Of a DNA stretch of 64,000 bases, positions 16,277 to 24,319 are shown in pieces; within the stretch, counting starts at the first letter, position 1; the number at the start of each line of letters is the position of its first letter. Where the stretch lies: NCBI GenBank assembly GCA_902800795.1, contig CADCFQ010000010.1, forward strand, positions 1-64,000. Direction: 5' to 3'. The notes beneath the pieces were generated by a model that was not told the DNA's origin, searched no databases, and saw only the letters and a list, made by a program, of their open reading frames with translations. The stretch is from an uncultured Ruminococcus sp. (GTDB lineage Bacteria > Bacillota > Clostridia > Oscillospirales > Ruminococcaceae). The position numbers and the translations under genes are program-made.

Positions 16277-17101
16277 TTATCTGGACGAAACGGTTATCCC
16301 CTTTGGAACATTGAGATCCACCTGGTTAACAGGTATCGTAATACCGTTTACCCTGAACGCATCGGTTATCTGCTCGAGCAGATCGGATTTTGCAAACAGG
16401 TATTTGTCAACAGGCACCCAGTATTTTACGATTATCTCAAATGAGTTCGTGTTGTGTGCGTTTCCTGCCACTCTCGGAGCGTCGGGCTCCTTCACAACAT
16501 AGTCAAGGTTCATGAGCACACCTTTGATTATCTGGATAGCCTTGTGGAAATCATCCTCATAGCTTATCTGGAAGCACTGTATCATATAGCGGCACTTGTC
16601 CTTGGACATATTCACGATACTGCTCTTTATCGCAACACCGTTTGGTATATAGACCACCTTTTTGTCGAAGGTTCGCAGTATAGTATAAAGGATGGTTATT
16701 CCTTCGACTATGCCCTCTTCATTGTTTATCTTCACATAATCGCCGTATTTGAGCGGCTTGGTAAAAAGGATGATAAACCCTCCGGCAACGTTTGAAAGGC
16801 TGTCCTTGAGCGCAAGACCGATAGCGAGCCCGGCAGCGGAAAGAGCGGCGATGATCGAAGTCATAGGAACGCCAATGATAGACAGGCAGATAACTGTTAG
16901 GAATATCAGCATTATCACACGGCAGCTGGACTGGATAAATCTTCTGACCGTTTTGTCCGAGTTCTTCTTTTCCAGTGCCTTATCGATGGCTTTGAGCAGA
17001 AGCTTAATTAAAAACCTGCCCACAATGAAGACAACGACAGCGGCTATAAGCTCCGGAAGGAACTCCTTTATTTTGTCTGTAAAGAATTTCGTAAAAAACA
17101 C
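16277..17101 (-). CDS. mscS: Small-conductance mechanosensitive channel (MscS family)
   Basis: A 274-residue MscS channel that opens under membrane tension to release solutes during hypo-osmotic shock. Three membrane spans lie in the first ~125 residues, the third containing the Gly/Ala-rich pore helix (ALSAAGLAIGLALKDSLSNVAGG), followed by the beta domain (GDYVKINNEEGIVEGI) and the C-terminal alpha/beta cage. The start is unusual: the GTG at 17099-17101 is fused to the ribosome site GGAGGTG, while an in-frame ACG at 17090-17092 sits eight bases from GGAGG. Two overlapping promoters with a palindrome lie upstream. Confidence 0.93.
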   Translation of the reverse strand: MFFTKFFTDKIKEFLPELIAAVVVFIVGRFLIKLLLKAIDKALEKKNSDKTVRRFIQSSCRVIMLIFLTVICLSIIGVPMTSIIAALSAAGLAIGLALKDSLSNVAGGFIILFTKPLKYGDYVKINNEEGIVEGITILYTILRTFDKKVVYIPNGVAIKSSIVNMSKDKCRYMIQCFQISYEDDFHKAIQIIKGVLMNLDYVVKEPDAPRVAGNAHNTNSFEIIVKYWVPVDKYLFAKSDLLEQITDAFRVNGITIPVNQVDLNVPKGITVSSR

Positions 17102-17122
17102 CTCCAGGTAATATTTTCATTA

Positions 17123-17162
17123 TCTATAATGGTATTATACCATATTGTCAACTGTTTTTCAA
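17123..17162 (-). promoter_or_regulatory. Two overlapping sigma-A promoters with a 15-base palindrome
   Basis: On the minus strand TTGAAA (17157-17162)-N17-TATAAT (17134-17139), and TTGACA (17146-17151)-N17-TATAGA (17123-17128). The perfect palindrome ATGGTATAATACCAT (17129-17143) contains the first -10 and nearly fills the spacer of the second, so one bound dimer would block both. Confidence 0.6.
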
Positions 17163-17168
17163 GTGGCA

Positions 17169-17190
17169 GTGCAGGTGCGTGTACCTGCAC
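17169..17190. other. Perfect hairpin in a GC-rich intergenic patch
   Basis: GTGCAGGT pairs with ACCTGCAC across a six-base loop. It lies in a GC-rich patch (about 17165-17255) between mscS and oadG that differs from the AT-rich flanks. No U-run follows, and I see no gene in 17163-17350. Confidence 0.4.
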
Positions 17191-17352
17191 CCTTGCCCCC
17201 CGCCCAGCCGCTGCCCTGTCGGCAGACAAAGCTTTGACAGGCTCGGGGCCTGATTTTGTGAGAGTTGAACATAAGAAAAAACAGTATCTGGCAATTCATA
17301 AAAAGTTAATAATGAATTAAGGTTAAATCAGGTAAAAAATGCGACAAAACAC

Positions 17353-17381
17353 TTGTATTTGTTTGCGAATTGTAGTATAAT
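17353..17381 (+). promoter_or_regulatory. Sigma-A promoter of oadG-oadB
   Basis: TTGTAT (17353-17358), a 17-base spacer, TATAAT (17376-17381). Confidence 0.7.
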
Positions 17382-17417
17382 TATTTTGGTCAATTTTTGT
17401 TTGATAGGAGAAGAAGT

Positions 17418-17870
17418 ATGCAAGATCTTTTGTCATCACTTGTCACAGTGGCGACTATCGACCCGAACAAAAAGGATCTTGACGCAGGAACTGTGTCATC
17501 TGTCGTAATAACGGGAATAGTTGTCGTATTCATAGGCTTGATACTGCTTATCGTCAGTGTCAGCATCTACGGTGCGCTGTTCAGCGCAGCCGCAAAGAAA
17601 AAGGCTAAGAAAGAGCAGGAAGTACAGAATGCTTCAAACAACTCTGAAAATCTTCCGAAGCCTGCCCCGGCGCCTGTTCCGGCTCCGGCTGCCGATCCGG
17701 TCATTGAGGACGGCATAGAGGAAGAGACTGTTGCCGTAATAATGGCGGCGATAGCTTGTATGAGCGCATCAGGCGGAAAAAAGCTTGTTCTTAAAAGCGT
17801 GAAAACTTCAAAGCCGCAGAGATCTGCTTGGTCGTCTGCAGGAATTGTTGAGAACACAAGACCGTTTTAG
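17418..17870 (+). CDS. oadG: Oxaloacetate decarboxylase gamma-chain family protein
   Basis: A 150-residue small membrane subunit: one span near residues 30-52, then a Lys/Ala-rich stretch, a Pro/Ala linker (PKPAPAPVPAPA) and a C-terminal segment ending AWSSAGIVENTRPF, all features of OadG. In sodium-pumping decarboxylases this subunit tethers the carboxyltransferase to the membrane subunit. The start at MQDLLSS follows AGGAGAAGAAGT. It is directly followed by oadB. The carboxyltransferase and biotin carrier are encoded 24 kb away at 41.5-44.7 kb. Confidence 0.85.
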   Translation: MQDLLSSLVTVATIDPNKKDLDAGTVSSVVITGIVVVFIGLILLIVSVSIYGALFSAAAKKKAKKEQEVQNASNNSENLPKPAPAPVPAPAADPVIEDGIEEETVAVIMAAIACMSASGGKKLVLKSVKTSKPQRSAWSSAGIVENTRPF

Positions 17871-17903
17871 AAGATTTTTTCGTGAAAGGAACGTGAGTTT
17901 TTA

Positions 17904-19127
17904 ATGTCAATAATCAATTCGTTTTTAGATACGATGGCAGCCCTTGCCCGTGATTCGGGCTTTGCCGGCTTTATGGCTGACGGCGGCTGGAAGAATATCG
18001 TTATGATACTTATATCCTTCGTGTTTATGTATCTGGCGATAGCAAAGGGCTTCGAGCCCCTGCTGCTTTTGCCCATATCCTTCGGTATGCTGCTTACAAA
18101 CCTTCCCGGTGCTGACCTTTATCATCCGGATTTCTGGAACTACAAGACCGTGGGAGATAACGACCATTACATAGACTACGGACAGATACTCCAGCACGGA
18201 GGCTTGTTGGATATCCTGTATATGGGTGTCAAATTGCAGATCTATCCGCCGCTTATATTTCTCGGAATAGGCGCAATGACGGACTTCGGTCCCCTTATTG
18301 CAAGCCCTAAGAGCTTTCTTATGGGAGCTGCTGCTCAGGGAGGTATCTTCTTTACATTCATCGGTGCGGCTCTGTTCGGGATGAGCGCTGCTGAATGCGG
18401 TTCTATCGCTATCATAGGCGGTGCGGACGGCCCTACATCCATTTATGTTTCGTCAAAACTTCTTACAGATAAGAGCACTATCGGCGTCGGAACCATAGCC
18501 CTTGCGGCTTATACCTATATGGCGCTTGTGCCTATCATCCAGCCCCCGATAATGAGAGCCCTTACCACAAAGGCCGAGCGTTCTGTGGTTATGGGACAGC
18601 TCAGACCCGTTTCCAAGACCGAGAAGCTTATCTTCCCGATACTTGTAACTATCATCATTTCCCTTATGGTGCCTTCGGCTGCTCCTCTGGTGGGAATGCT
18701 CATGTTTGGCAACCTTCTCAAGGAGAGCGGCTGCTGCGACAGACTTGTAAAGACAGCTCAGAACGAGCTAATGAACATAATCACTATCTTCCTCGGCGTT
18801 ACTGTTGGTGCTACCACACAGGCCGACAAGATAATGAACCTCCAGTTCGCTGAGGTCATGGGTCTCGGCGTTGTGGCATTTTCGATAGGAACAGCCTGCG
18901 GTGTTCTGCTCGGAAAGCTTATGTACATCGTTTCCGGCAAGAAGATAAACCCCCTCATCGGTTCGGCAGGCGTTTCCGCTGTTCCTATGGCAGCCAGAGT
19001 TTCCCAGAAGGTGGGTCAGGAAGAGGTCCCCACAAACTACCTTCTCATGCACGCTATGGGCCCCAATGTTGCAGGCGTTATCGGTTCCGCAGTTGCAGCC
19101 GGTGTGCTTCTTGCAATAGTAAAGTAA
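17904..19127 (+). CDS. oadB: Sodium ion-translocating decarboxylase, beta subunit
   Basis: A 407-residue polytopic protein of the OadB/GcdB/MmdB family, which couples decarboxylation of carboxybiotin to export of sodium ions. Conserved stretches include IAKGFEPLLLLPISFG, the loop with IIGGADGPTSIYV and the C-terminal MHAMGPNVAGVIGSA. The length is typical of the shorter MmdB/GcdB-like forms. A purine-rich GAAAGGAACGTG precedes the ATG, 33 bases after oadG. A hairpin terminator follows. The substrate (oxaloacetate or methylmalonyl-CoA) cannot be decided from this subunit alone. Confidence 0.93.
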   Translation: MSIINSFLDTMAALARDSGFAGFMADGGWKNIVMILISFVFMYLAIAKGFEPLLLLPISFGMLLTNLPGADLYHPDFWNYKTVGDNDHYIDYGQILQHGGLLDILYMGVKLQIYPPLIFLGIGAMTDFGPLIASPKSFLMGAAAQGGIFFTFIGAALFGMSAAECGSIAIIGGADGPTSIYVSSKLLTDKSTIGVGTIALAAYTYMALVPIIQPPIMRALTTKAERSVVMGQLRPVSKTEKLIFPILVTIIISLMVPSAAPLVGMLMFGNLLKESGCCDRLVKTAQNELMNIITIFLGVTVGATTQADKIMNLQFAEVMGLGVVAFSIGTACGVLLGKLMYIVSGKKINPLIGSAGVSAVPMAARVSQKVGQEEVPTNYLLMHAMGPNVAGVIGSAVAAGVLLAIVK

Positions 19128-19138
19128 TAATCAAAGAT

Positions 19139-19170
19139 CAGCAGGGGAGAGATCTCCTGCTGTTTTGCTG
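19139..19170 (+). terminator. Terminator of oadG-oadB
   Basis: CAGCAGG and CCTGCTG around GGAGAGATCT-type loop, followed by TTTTGC. Confidence 0.75.
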
Positions 19171-19201
19171 AAAAAGATTTTAGTTTTCTAAGGAGTCTAC
19201 T

Positions 19202-19783
19202 ATGATTAGCAGGTTTTTTGCCCTGATATCGAGAATGAAATATATCAACCGCTGGTCCACTATGCGCAGCACGATAACCGAGAACATCAGCGAGCATTCG
19301 CTGGATGTTGCGTTTATCTCTCATGCCCTTGCGCTTATAAGAAACAGGCGCTTCGGGGGAAACGTTGACCCCGAAAGGTGTGCACTTCTGGCCATGTATC
19401 ACGATGTTACCGAGATAATAACGGGAGACCTGCCGACGCCCATCAAGTATTACAGCCGTGAGATAAGAGGCGCTTATGACGAGGTGGAGAAAAAGGCCGA
19501 GCAAAAGCTTGTTTCCTGCCTGCCGGAAGATCTTCAGGACGACTATAAGCCGCTGTTTTCCAGAACGGAAGAGGAGAGCGAGCTCTGGGATCTCGTTAAG
19601 GCTGCGGACAAGATATCTGCGCTGATAAAGTGTATCGAGGAAAGACAGATGGGAAACACGGAGTTCCGTTCTGCCGAAAGATCAACACTTGAAGCGATAA
19701 AAGCTCTGAAAGTCCCCGAGGCTGATGTTTTCCTCGAGGAGTTCATTCCGGCTTACAGTATGACGATAGACGAACAGGCATAG
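19202..19783 (+). CDS. yfbR: YfbR-like HD-domain 5'-nucleotidase
   Basis: A 193-residue HD-domain phosphohydrolase. The metal ligands are visible: the first His in ISEHSLDVA, the HD pair in MYHDVTEIITGDLPTP, and a late Asp in KAADKISALIKC. This TGDLPTP signature is characteristic of YfbR, which dephosphorylates deoxyribonucleoside 5'-monophosphates. The gene follows AAGGAGTCTACT and lies 18 bases ahead of rpe, with which it likely shares a transcript. The substrate is inferred from the E. coli enzyme. Confidence 0.88.
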   Translation: MISRFFALISRMKYINRWSTMRSTITENISEHSLDVAFISHALALIRNRRFGGNVDPERCALLAMYHDVTEIITGDLPTPIKYYSREIRGAYDEVEKKAEQKLVSCLPEDLQDDYKPLFSRTEEESELWDLVKAADKISALIKCIEERQMGNTEFRSAERSTLEAIKALKVPEADVFLEEFIPAYSMTIDEQA

Positions 19784-19801
19784 CATTTTTGGAGGGATAA
19801 A

Positions 19802-20449
19802 ATGGAAAACATCGTTTCCGCATCGGTCCTTGGCTGTGATCTTTCAAGCCTTGGTGCAGAGGCATTAAGAGCCGAAGCCGCTGGCTCTCAGTGGCTGCAT
19901 TTTGATGTTATGGACGGGCTGTTTGTAAACAACATAAGCCTTGGCATCCCTCTGCTGAGCTCTGTCAGCAAGAAGACCGGAATGTATGTGGACACCCACC
20001 TTATGATAGTTGACCCCATAAGGTATATCGAGCCATTTGCTGATGCAGGCTCGGATAATATAACCTTTCACGTCGAGGCCTGCGATGATCCGCAGGCGGT
20101 AATCGACAAGATACATTCTCTTGGCTTGTCGGCAGGCATCTCGGTAAAGCCGGGCACACCTGTCAGCGAGATAGCCCCCTTTATAAACAAGGTCGAGCTT
20201 GTGCTGATAATGACCGTGGAGCCGGGCTTCGGCGGTCAGGGCTTTATTGAGAGCACGCTTTCAAAGATAAGTGAGTGCCGGGACCTTATCAAAGCCTCCG
20301 GCAGGGAGGTCCGCCTTGAAGTTGACGGCGGAATAAACGAAAAGACCGCAAAGCTCTGCCGTGAAGCGGGCGCCGACACCTTTGTTTCCGGCACCTACAT
20401 CTTCCACGCTGAAGATATGCCGGCGGCAGTGAGATCAATAACAGGATGA
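19802..20449 (+). CDS. rpe: Ribulose-phosphate 3-epimerase
   Basis: A 215-residue TIM-barrel enzyme that interconverts ribulose 5-phosphate and xylulose 5-phosphate in the pentose phosphate pathway. Conserved motifs: SASVLGCDLSSLG at the N-terminus, the metal-binding HFDVMDGLFVNN, VDTHLMI, VEPGFGGQGF and the phosphate-binding EVDGGIN with VSGTYIF. The expected His in TFHVEA is present. The start has GGAGGGATAAA. In many Firmicutes rpe sits with rsgA; here it follows a YfbR-type nucleotidase and is followed by a transposase relic. Confidence 0.93.
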   Translation: MENIVSASVLGCDLSSLGAEALRAEAAGSQWLHFDVMDGLFVNNISLGIPLLSSVSKKTGMYVDTHLMIVDPIRYIEPFADAGSDNITFHVEACDDPQAVIDKIHSLGLSAGISVKPGTPVSEIAPFINKVELVLIMTVEPGFGGQGFIESTLSKISECRDLIKASGREVRLEVDGGINEKTAKLCREAGADTFVSGTYIFHAEDMPAAVRSITG

Positions 20450-20471
20450 ACCAAAAGAGGCTGTCGGGAGA

Positions 20472-20505
20472 ACAGCTATTTATCTTGTTCAAAACTGTCG
20501 GCTTG
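20472..20505. repeat. 34-base dispersed repeat, copy 1
   Basis: The segment from ACAGCTATTTATC to CGGCTTG recurs at 28887-28920 with two mismatches. It overlaps the 3' end of the transposase relic here and follows a terminator there. It may be the end of a short mobile element. Confidence 0.55.
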
Positions 20506-20704
20506 AAAACGCACCGTTCATGTAGCCGAATATGAGTATTTTCATCATGATATCCTCCGGGATATCCCCCATCCACTTGCTTTGAACGGTGTGATCCGCA
20601 GTGTAGTAGATCTCGTTGATGACATCGTTCAGCATTTTCACCTGTGAGTTTTCCTCAATGTAGATATCAAAATTCATATTCATCCGCACTTGACAATTTC
20701 TCAT
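20479..20704 (-). pseudogene. Transposase N-terminal relic (IS1182-like)
   Basis: A minus-strand frame of 71 codons begins MRNCQVRMNMN; it contains FDIYIEENSQVKMLNDVI and later IPEDIMMKILIFGYMNGAFSSRQF. The two segments resemble the N-terminal domain of IS1182/IS5-type transposases (VRxLNxVI and MLLKILxYGYxNGxxSSRxIE). The frame stops at TGA after a run of four T; removing one T would extend it by EQDK before a TAG. The catalytic DDE domain is absent. A ribosome site (GAAAGG) lies about 14 bases upstream of the ATG. This is a relic of an insertion sequence, not a working gene. Confidence 0.55.
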
Positions 20705-20767
20705 TTCTGTGATACGATCCTTTCGTTGGTTTGATGTTTTCTTACAATTACATTATACCACAAAATG

Positions 20768-20810
20768 AGAAGCCTGGCACTACCTTTTCGGTGTGTCAGG
20801 CTTCTTTTTC
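20768..20810. terminator. Bidirectional terminator
   Basis: AGAAGCCTGGCAC pairs with GTGTCAGGCTTCT; the plus side ends TTTTTCTTT, the minus side TCATTTTG. It ends the minus-strand LuxR regulator transcript and any plus-strand read-through from rpe. Confidence 0.75.
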
Positions 20811-20836
20811 TTTGGTGGGGCTGCAACAGCCTTTTT

Positions 20837-21460
20837 TTAATACTTTGGCAGCACCAGCCGCTTTTCAACTACTTCTGCTACAAGCGCAACCGTGTTCTTG
20901 CAGCCCGTTTTTGACATAATGTTCTTTACGTGATACTTTACCGTGTTCTCCGTAATGCCGAGATGTGCTGCTATCTCACCGTATTTGTTGCCAAGCGCAA
21001 GCTCTCTGATTATCTCATACTCTCTGTCTGTAAATGTTCCGCTCTCGGAAAGCCCTATTCTTATACTCGGTCTTTGCTCGGGAAATACTCTCTGCCCGCT
21101 CATAGTCCTTACACATATTTCAAGCAGGTCAACATCGCCGTATTCCTTGTACCAAAAGCTGTCTATGCCGCCCTCAATAGCCCTTGTGAGAAACGAATAC
21201 TCAGGCATTGAGGTCATAAGAATGATCTTTATCTCAGGGTAGAGCGTCTTTATCTTCATTGCCGCCTTTAGCCCAGATTCGTCATCTGCTGTGCATACGT
21301 CCATAAGTATAAGATCTATGCTGCCGCTCATGCATACTATCTCTGCATTGGCTGCATTCTCAATCGCAGTAAATACACTGAAATCCTTATTCTCAGACAG
21401 CTTTCTGACTATCATATCCCTTGTTATGCTTGAGTCCTCAACTATCAAAACGTTTATCAT
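20837..21460 (-). CDS. NarL/LuxR-family response regulator
   Basis: A 207-residue regulator. The receiver domain shows the acidic pair ED at residues 8-9, phosphoacceptor Asp54 in LILMDVCT and a conserved MTSMPEYS loop; the residue pattern around the usual Lys is FWYKEYGD. The C-terminal domain has a LuxR helix-turn-helix (FTDREYEIIRELALGNKYGEIAAHLGITENTVKYHVKNI). Its gene is 10 bases downstream of the soluble kinase and it is the obvious partner. Likely sites are the mirrored 17-base boxes at 24107-24171 upstream of its own operon and of the divergent lipoprotein cluster. Confidence 0.92.
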   Translation of the reverse strand: MINVLIVEDSSITRDMIVRKLSENKDFSVFTAIENAANAEIVCMSGSIDLILMDVCTADDESGLKAAMKIKTLYPEIKIILMTSMPEYSFLTRAIEGGIDSFWYKEYGDVDLLEICVRTMSGQRVFPEQRPSIRIGLSESGTFTDREYEIIRELALGNKYGEIAAHLGITENTVKYHVKNIMSKTGCKNTVALVAEVVEKRLVLPKY

Positions 21461-21470
21461 TTTATACCTC

Positions 21471-22472
21471 TTATGCGGGAATGTTTATGTCAAGAGCAAA
21501 GCTATTGTAACGCAGCGTGAGCGTCGCTCCTTCCTGCTCAAGCAGCTTTCTCAGGTTTTTTATGCCGCCGCCTTCGGTTATTTTTGTGATAGGCTGCCTG
21601 CCGTTGTTTGAGATCACCACTCTGTATGATGAACTTGTGTCGGCTATGTCAACCATTATCTCATTAGCACCGCCGTGACGTACAGCGTTTGTGAGAGCCT
21701 CCCTTATTGATGAATAGATAAGCAGCCTTACCCTTCTCGGCTCGGGCATTTTGCCCGTGTACTTTATCCTGCACCCTACAAGGTCAGCTACCCTGTCAAG
21801 TTCCTCCTCGCCGGGCGTGGTTATACCCTGCAGCGGAACGCTCCGCATATCGCTTGTAGCCTCCGACCAGCTTTTCAAGAGAGTGTCATATTCACTCTCG
21901 GTAGCGTCCTGCGTGGTCAGGAATTTCTTTGCCGCAACAATGCACCTGCCAAGCTCATCATGTATCCTCATTTTTGCGACGAGCAGCTCCTTGTCGCGGT
22001 TTATCTCAACTATATTTTCAAGCAGCGCCTGCTGCCTTTTTTTTAGCTCGTCAAGTATAAGGTTGTTCTTGTACAGTTCACGGCTGACATCAAAAAGCTC
22101 GGTTATCTCAGTTGCCTCAGTCTGAATGGTGTCAATGCTGTCATCGCTTAAAAGCTGCCTGCGAAAATGCCATATGCTCTCATCAGGAAATCGGAAGATA
22201 AGGCTGTCCTTATCATCAGCCTGCTTGTCAAGTTCAAACCAGGGTTCGTTTATCCTTGTGCAGCCGCCCTTGCTTGTGACTGCGCTAATCTCTTTCCACA
22301 TTATGTCGGCATTAAGTACAGTATGCCCCGTAAGCGCCCATATCAGTGTGTTCATCTTTTTGTTGACCAGTATAGGTCTTCCGCCCTCAGCAGAGAAGCA
22401 AAGCCCGCCCGGATATGAATCAATGGCCTCCTTTATCGAACGGTATAGGGCGGCTTTTTTATTAGGTCTCAT
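21471..22472 (-). CDS. Soluble histidine kinase, NarX/DesK-like (HisKA_3-type)
   Basis: A 333-residue protein without membrane spans. The N-terminal half (to ~160) has a PAS-like fold signature (SYPGGLCFSAEGGRPILVN) and a coiled-coil. The dimerisation helix carries HDELGR (His171), and the ATPase domain has REALTNAVRH (Asn262) and a GGGIKNLRKLLE lid region. This is the arrangement of kinases that pair with LuxR-type regulators. The start MRPNKK follows GAGGTGATGAAT and overlaps the upstream sensor gene by 11 bases. With no sensor domain in the membrane it probably takes its signal from the 7TM-type protein encoded just before it. Confidence 0.85.
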   Translation of the reverse strand: MRPNKKAALYRSIKEAIDSYPGGLCFSAEGGRPILVNKKMNTLIWALTGHTVLNADIMWKEISAVTSKGGCTRINEPWFELDKQADDKDSLIFRFPDESIWHFRRQLLSDDSIDTIQTEATEITELFDVSRELYKNNLILDELKKRQQALLENIVEINRDKELLVAKMRIHDELGRCIVAAKKFLTTQDATESEYDTLLKSWSEATSDMRSVPLQGITTPGEEELDRVADLVGCRIKYTGKMPEPRRVRLLIYSSIREALTNAVRHGGANEIMVDIADTSSSYRVVISNNGRQPITKITEGGGIKNLRKLLEQEGATLTLRYNSFALDINIPA

Positions 22473-24057
22473 ATTCATCACCTCTGTGAACGACATCGCT
22501 GTCCGTCAGTAGCTTTTCACAGCATTTCCCGTTCCCGTCTGTGAGCGATATTGACGCATCATTATCCACACAGATAAGTATCGACTTTATACTAAAGCCC
22601 CTCTCTTCAAGCATAGCTTCAATGGTGTCAAGCACCTTAAGACAAAACGCATCAGAAAACTCCCTCTGCGGCTGCCAGTCAAGAGAAGCATCGATCCCGA
22701 CAGTTTTGAGCGTGTTTACGGTATCGTCAAGGCTCAGCCTCAGCTCGCCCGAAACAATTGCGCCGTTTTGCTGCTCTATTATCCTTAAATTGCAGCGGCG
22801 CTTTACATAGGTTCCGACTATGCAGAGCTTTTTTATCAGCTCGTTTCTGTCTGCGGGCTTTTGATCGTATATCATACTGTCAATAAGTGACAGCTGCTTT
22901 CCCACTTCGTGAGTGAGCCTGTCATATATCTGGTTTTGAACGGTTATCCTCGCTTTTTCCGAGCTTGAACGAAGCTCGCTTGAAAGCAGCGTGTTCTCCT
23001 TTCTGAGTTCTGAGGCTGTCTGGTCAAGCTCGCCTATTATCCTGTTTATCCGTGAAACGTCCTTCTGGTAGATAAGGTGTCCGTCTGTAATACCGTGAAT
23101 GTGTATCTCATTACCCGAAATATCGGTAAATACACCGCTTTCACGCAGTCTGTCAAGCTCGTCTGATGTAAGCTCTCTTGCGTGTGAACTTTTTATTCTG
23201 GTCTTAAGCTCGCTGTCAACTATCCTCATTCCTATGGTTGACTGCTCAAATACCATTCCGTACCTTGTATTTATGGGTATAAGACCGATGATTATACAGC
23301 TTTCCCATGACATTATCTCAAGAAAATACAGCTTTGCGGTAAAATCAATAAACTCACCGCCCGGCACAAATTGGTTTATAAGATGCGGCAGTATCACTAT
23401 CGGTATAGCCATGCCTATCATAAAGGGAAATATCTTTAATCTCCTGTTTTGTTTTATTATGCGGGTCTTGTGGTATATGATGTATATTCTTGACAGTATC
23501 AGCACCGCCGCAAATATAAGTATTATCACAAAGCCGTAGTTTGTGTGGAACTCAATGTTTTCTTCCTCATCGGGAAGTACTCTGAATACCATATTATGAC
23601 TTTCATTAGTCAGTTCAAGTATCACAAGAAACGCATCAGGTATTGCAAGCAGAAAAAGCGATCTTGGTATCGAGTAGCTCTCTCCGTTGCCAAGACACAA
23701 AGCAGCATACAGATCAAATAAAGTTGTCACGATAAGCGGGAACACAGTAAAATACCCGCTCACTCGCAGAAGATGAATATTTTTATATAAATATGCCTCC
23801 TGCAAAAACCTCACAAACTGCCACAGCAGCATAAAGCCGCCCGCTAAATAGAGGTATCTTGCCATTGAACGCTGCGTTATCCTCTGCCTGACAGAAAACA
23901 GCCAGCCCCCAAGCAGCAGGAAATATATGCCGTGAACAATGTAGGGTCTTAGAAAGTCATTCGGCAGGTATTTGAAGCTTAGCTGTTTATACAGCGATAC
24001 TGCGCATATAAGCAGGAACACACCTGCTATGATATAGAAGGTCTTTTTATTGCTCAT
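22462..24057 (-). CDS. Multispan sensor with degenerate kinase-like C-terminus
   Basis: A 531-residue protein. The first ~240 residues hold seven or eight hydrophobic helices, resembling the histidine-kinase N-terminal 7TM domain, then a PAS-like segment (EQSTIGMRIVDSELK...), a coiled coil and a helix YDRLTHEVGKQLSLID that parallels the HDELGR helix of the soluble kinase. The following ~100 residues have the strand order of a kinase ATPase domain but no N box and no glycine-rich lid. I infer a sensor that dimerises with the soluble kinase instead of autophosphorylating. The start MSNKK follows GGAGGATCGTTACT. Confidence 0.75.
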   Translation of the reverse strand: MSNKKTFYIIAGVFLLICAVSLYKQLSFKYLPNDFLRPYIVHGIYFLLLGGWLFSVRQRITQRSMARYLYLAGGFMLLWQFVRFLQEAYLYKNIHLLRVSGYFTVFPLIVTTLFDLYAALCLGNGESYSIPRSLFLLAIPDAFLVILELTNESHNMVFRVLPDEEENIEFHTNYGFVIILIFAAVLILSRIYIIYHKTRIIKQNRRLKIFPFMIGMAIPIVILPHLINQFVPGGEFIDFTAKLYFLEIMSWESCIIIGLIPINTRYGMVFEQSTIGMRIVDSELKTRIKSSHARELTSDELDRLRESGVFTDISGNEIHIHGITDGHLIYQKDVSRINRIIGELDQTASELRKENTLLSSELRSSSEKARITVQNQIYDRLTHEVGKQLSLIDSMIYDQKPADRNELIKKLCIVGTYVKRRCNLRIIEQQNGAIVSGELRLSLDDTVNTLKTVGIDASLDWQPQREFSDAFCLKVLDTIEAMLEERGFSIKSILICVDNDASISLTDGNGKCCEKLLTDSDVVHRGDEYET

Positions 24058-24078
24058 AGTAACGATCCTCCATACAAC

Positions 24079-24199
24079 ATTATACCACAGTTCTTTTGAA
24101 AATGCACCACACAAAAGTATAGTCTTAGCTGTTTTTTGATATTTTTTTTGAAAAACTATACTTTTGTGTGGGGCGCTTTTTTGTTTGATGTGCTATAAT
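24079..24199. promoter_or_regulatory. Divergent promoters with mirrored 17-base boxes
   Basis: CCACACAAAAGTATAGT (24107-24123) and its exact inverse ACTATACTTTTGTGTGG (24155-24171) are 31 bases apart. Reading outward from each box there are exactly 22 bases and then TATAAT: 24079-24084 on the minus strand (kinase operon) and 24194-24199 on the plus strand (lipoprotein cluster). Neither promoter has a -35 hexamer, and the box covers about -51 to -35 in both. This is the layout of two activator-dependent promoters driven by the same regulator. Confidence 0.75.
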
Positions 24200-24221
24200 A
24201 TATTAGCAAAATTGTATTTTG

Positions 24222-24319
24222 AGGAGGAATTCTTATGAAAACCAAAAGATTATTAAGCGCAGCTCTTGTAATGTGTATGGCTGTTTCTTTAGCAGGCTGC
24301 TCTGATGAGGACAGCAGCA
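24222..24319 (+). repeat. 98-base duplicated ribosome-site/signal-peptide cassette, copy 1
   Basis: From the ribosome site through the lipobox and first residues of the mature protein, 96 of 98 bases match 26290-26387. The rest of the two genes is unrelated, so only the export cassette is duplicated. Confidence 0.9.
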
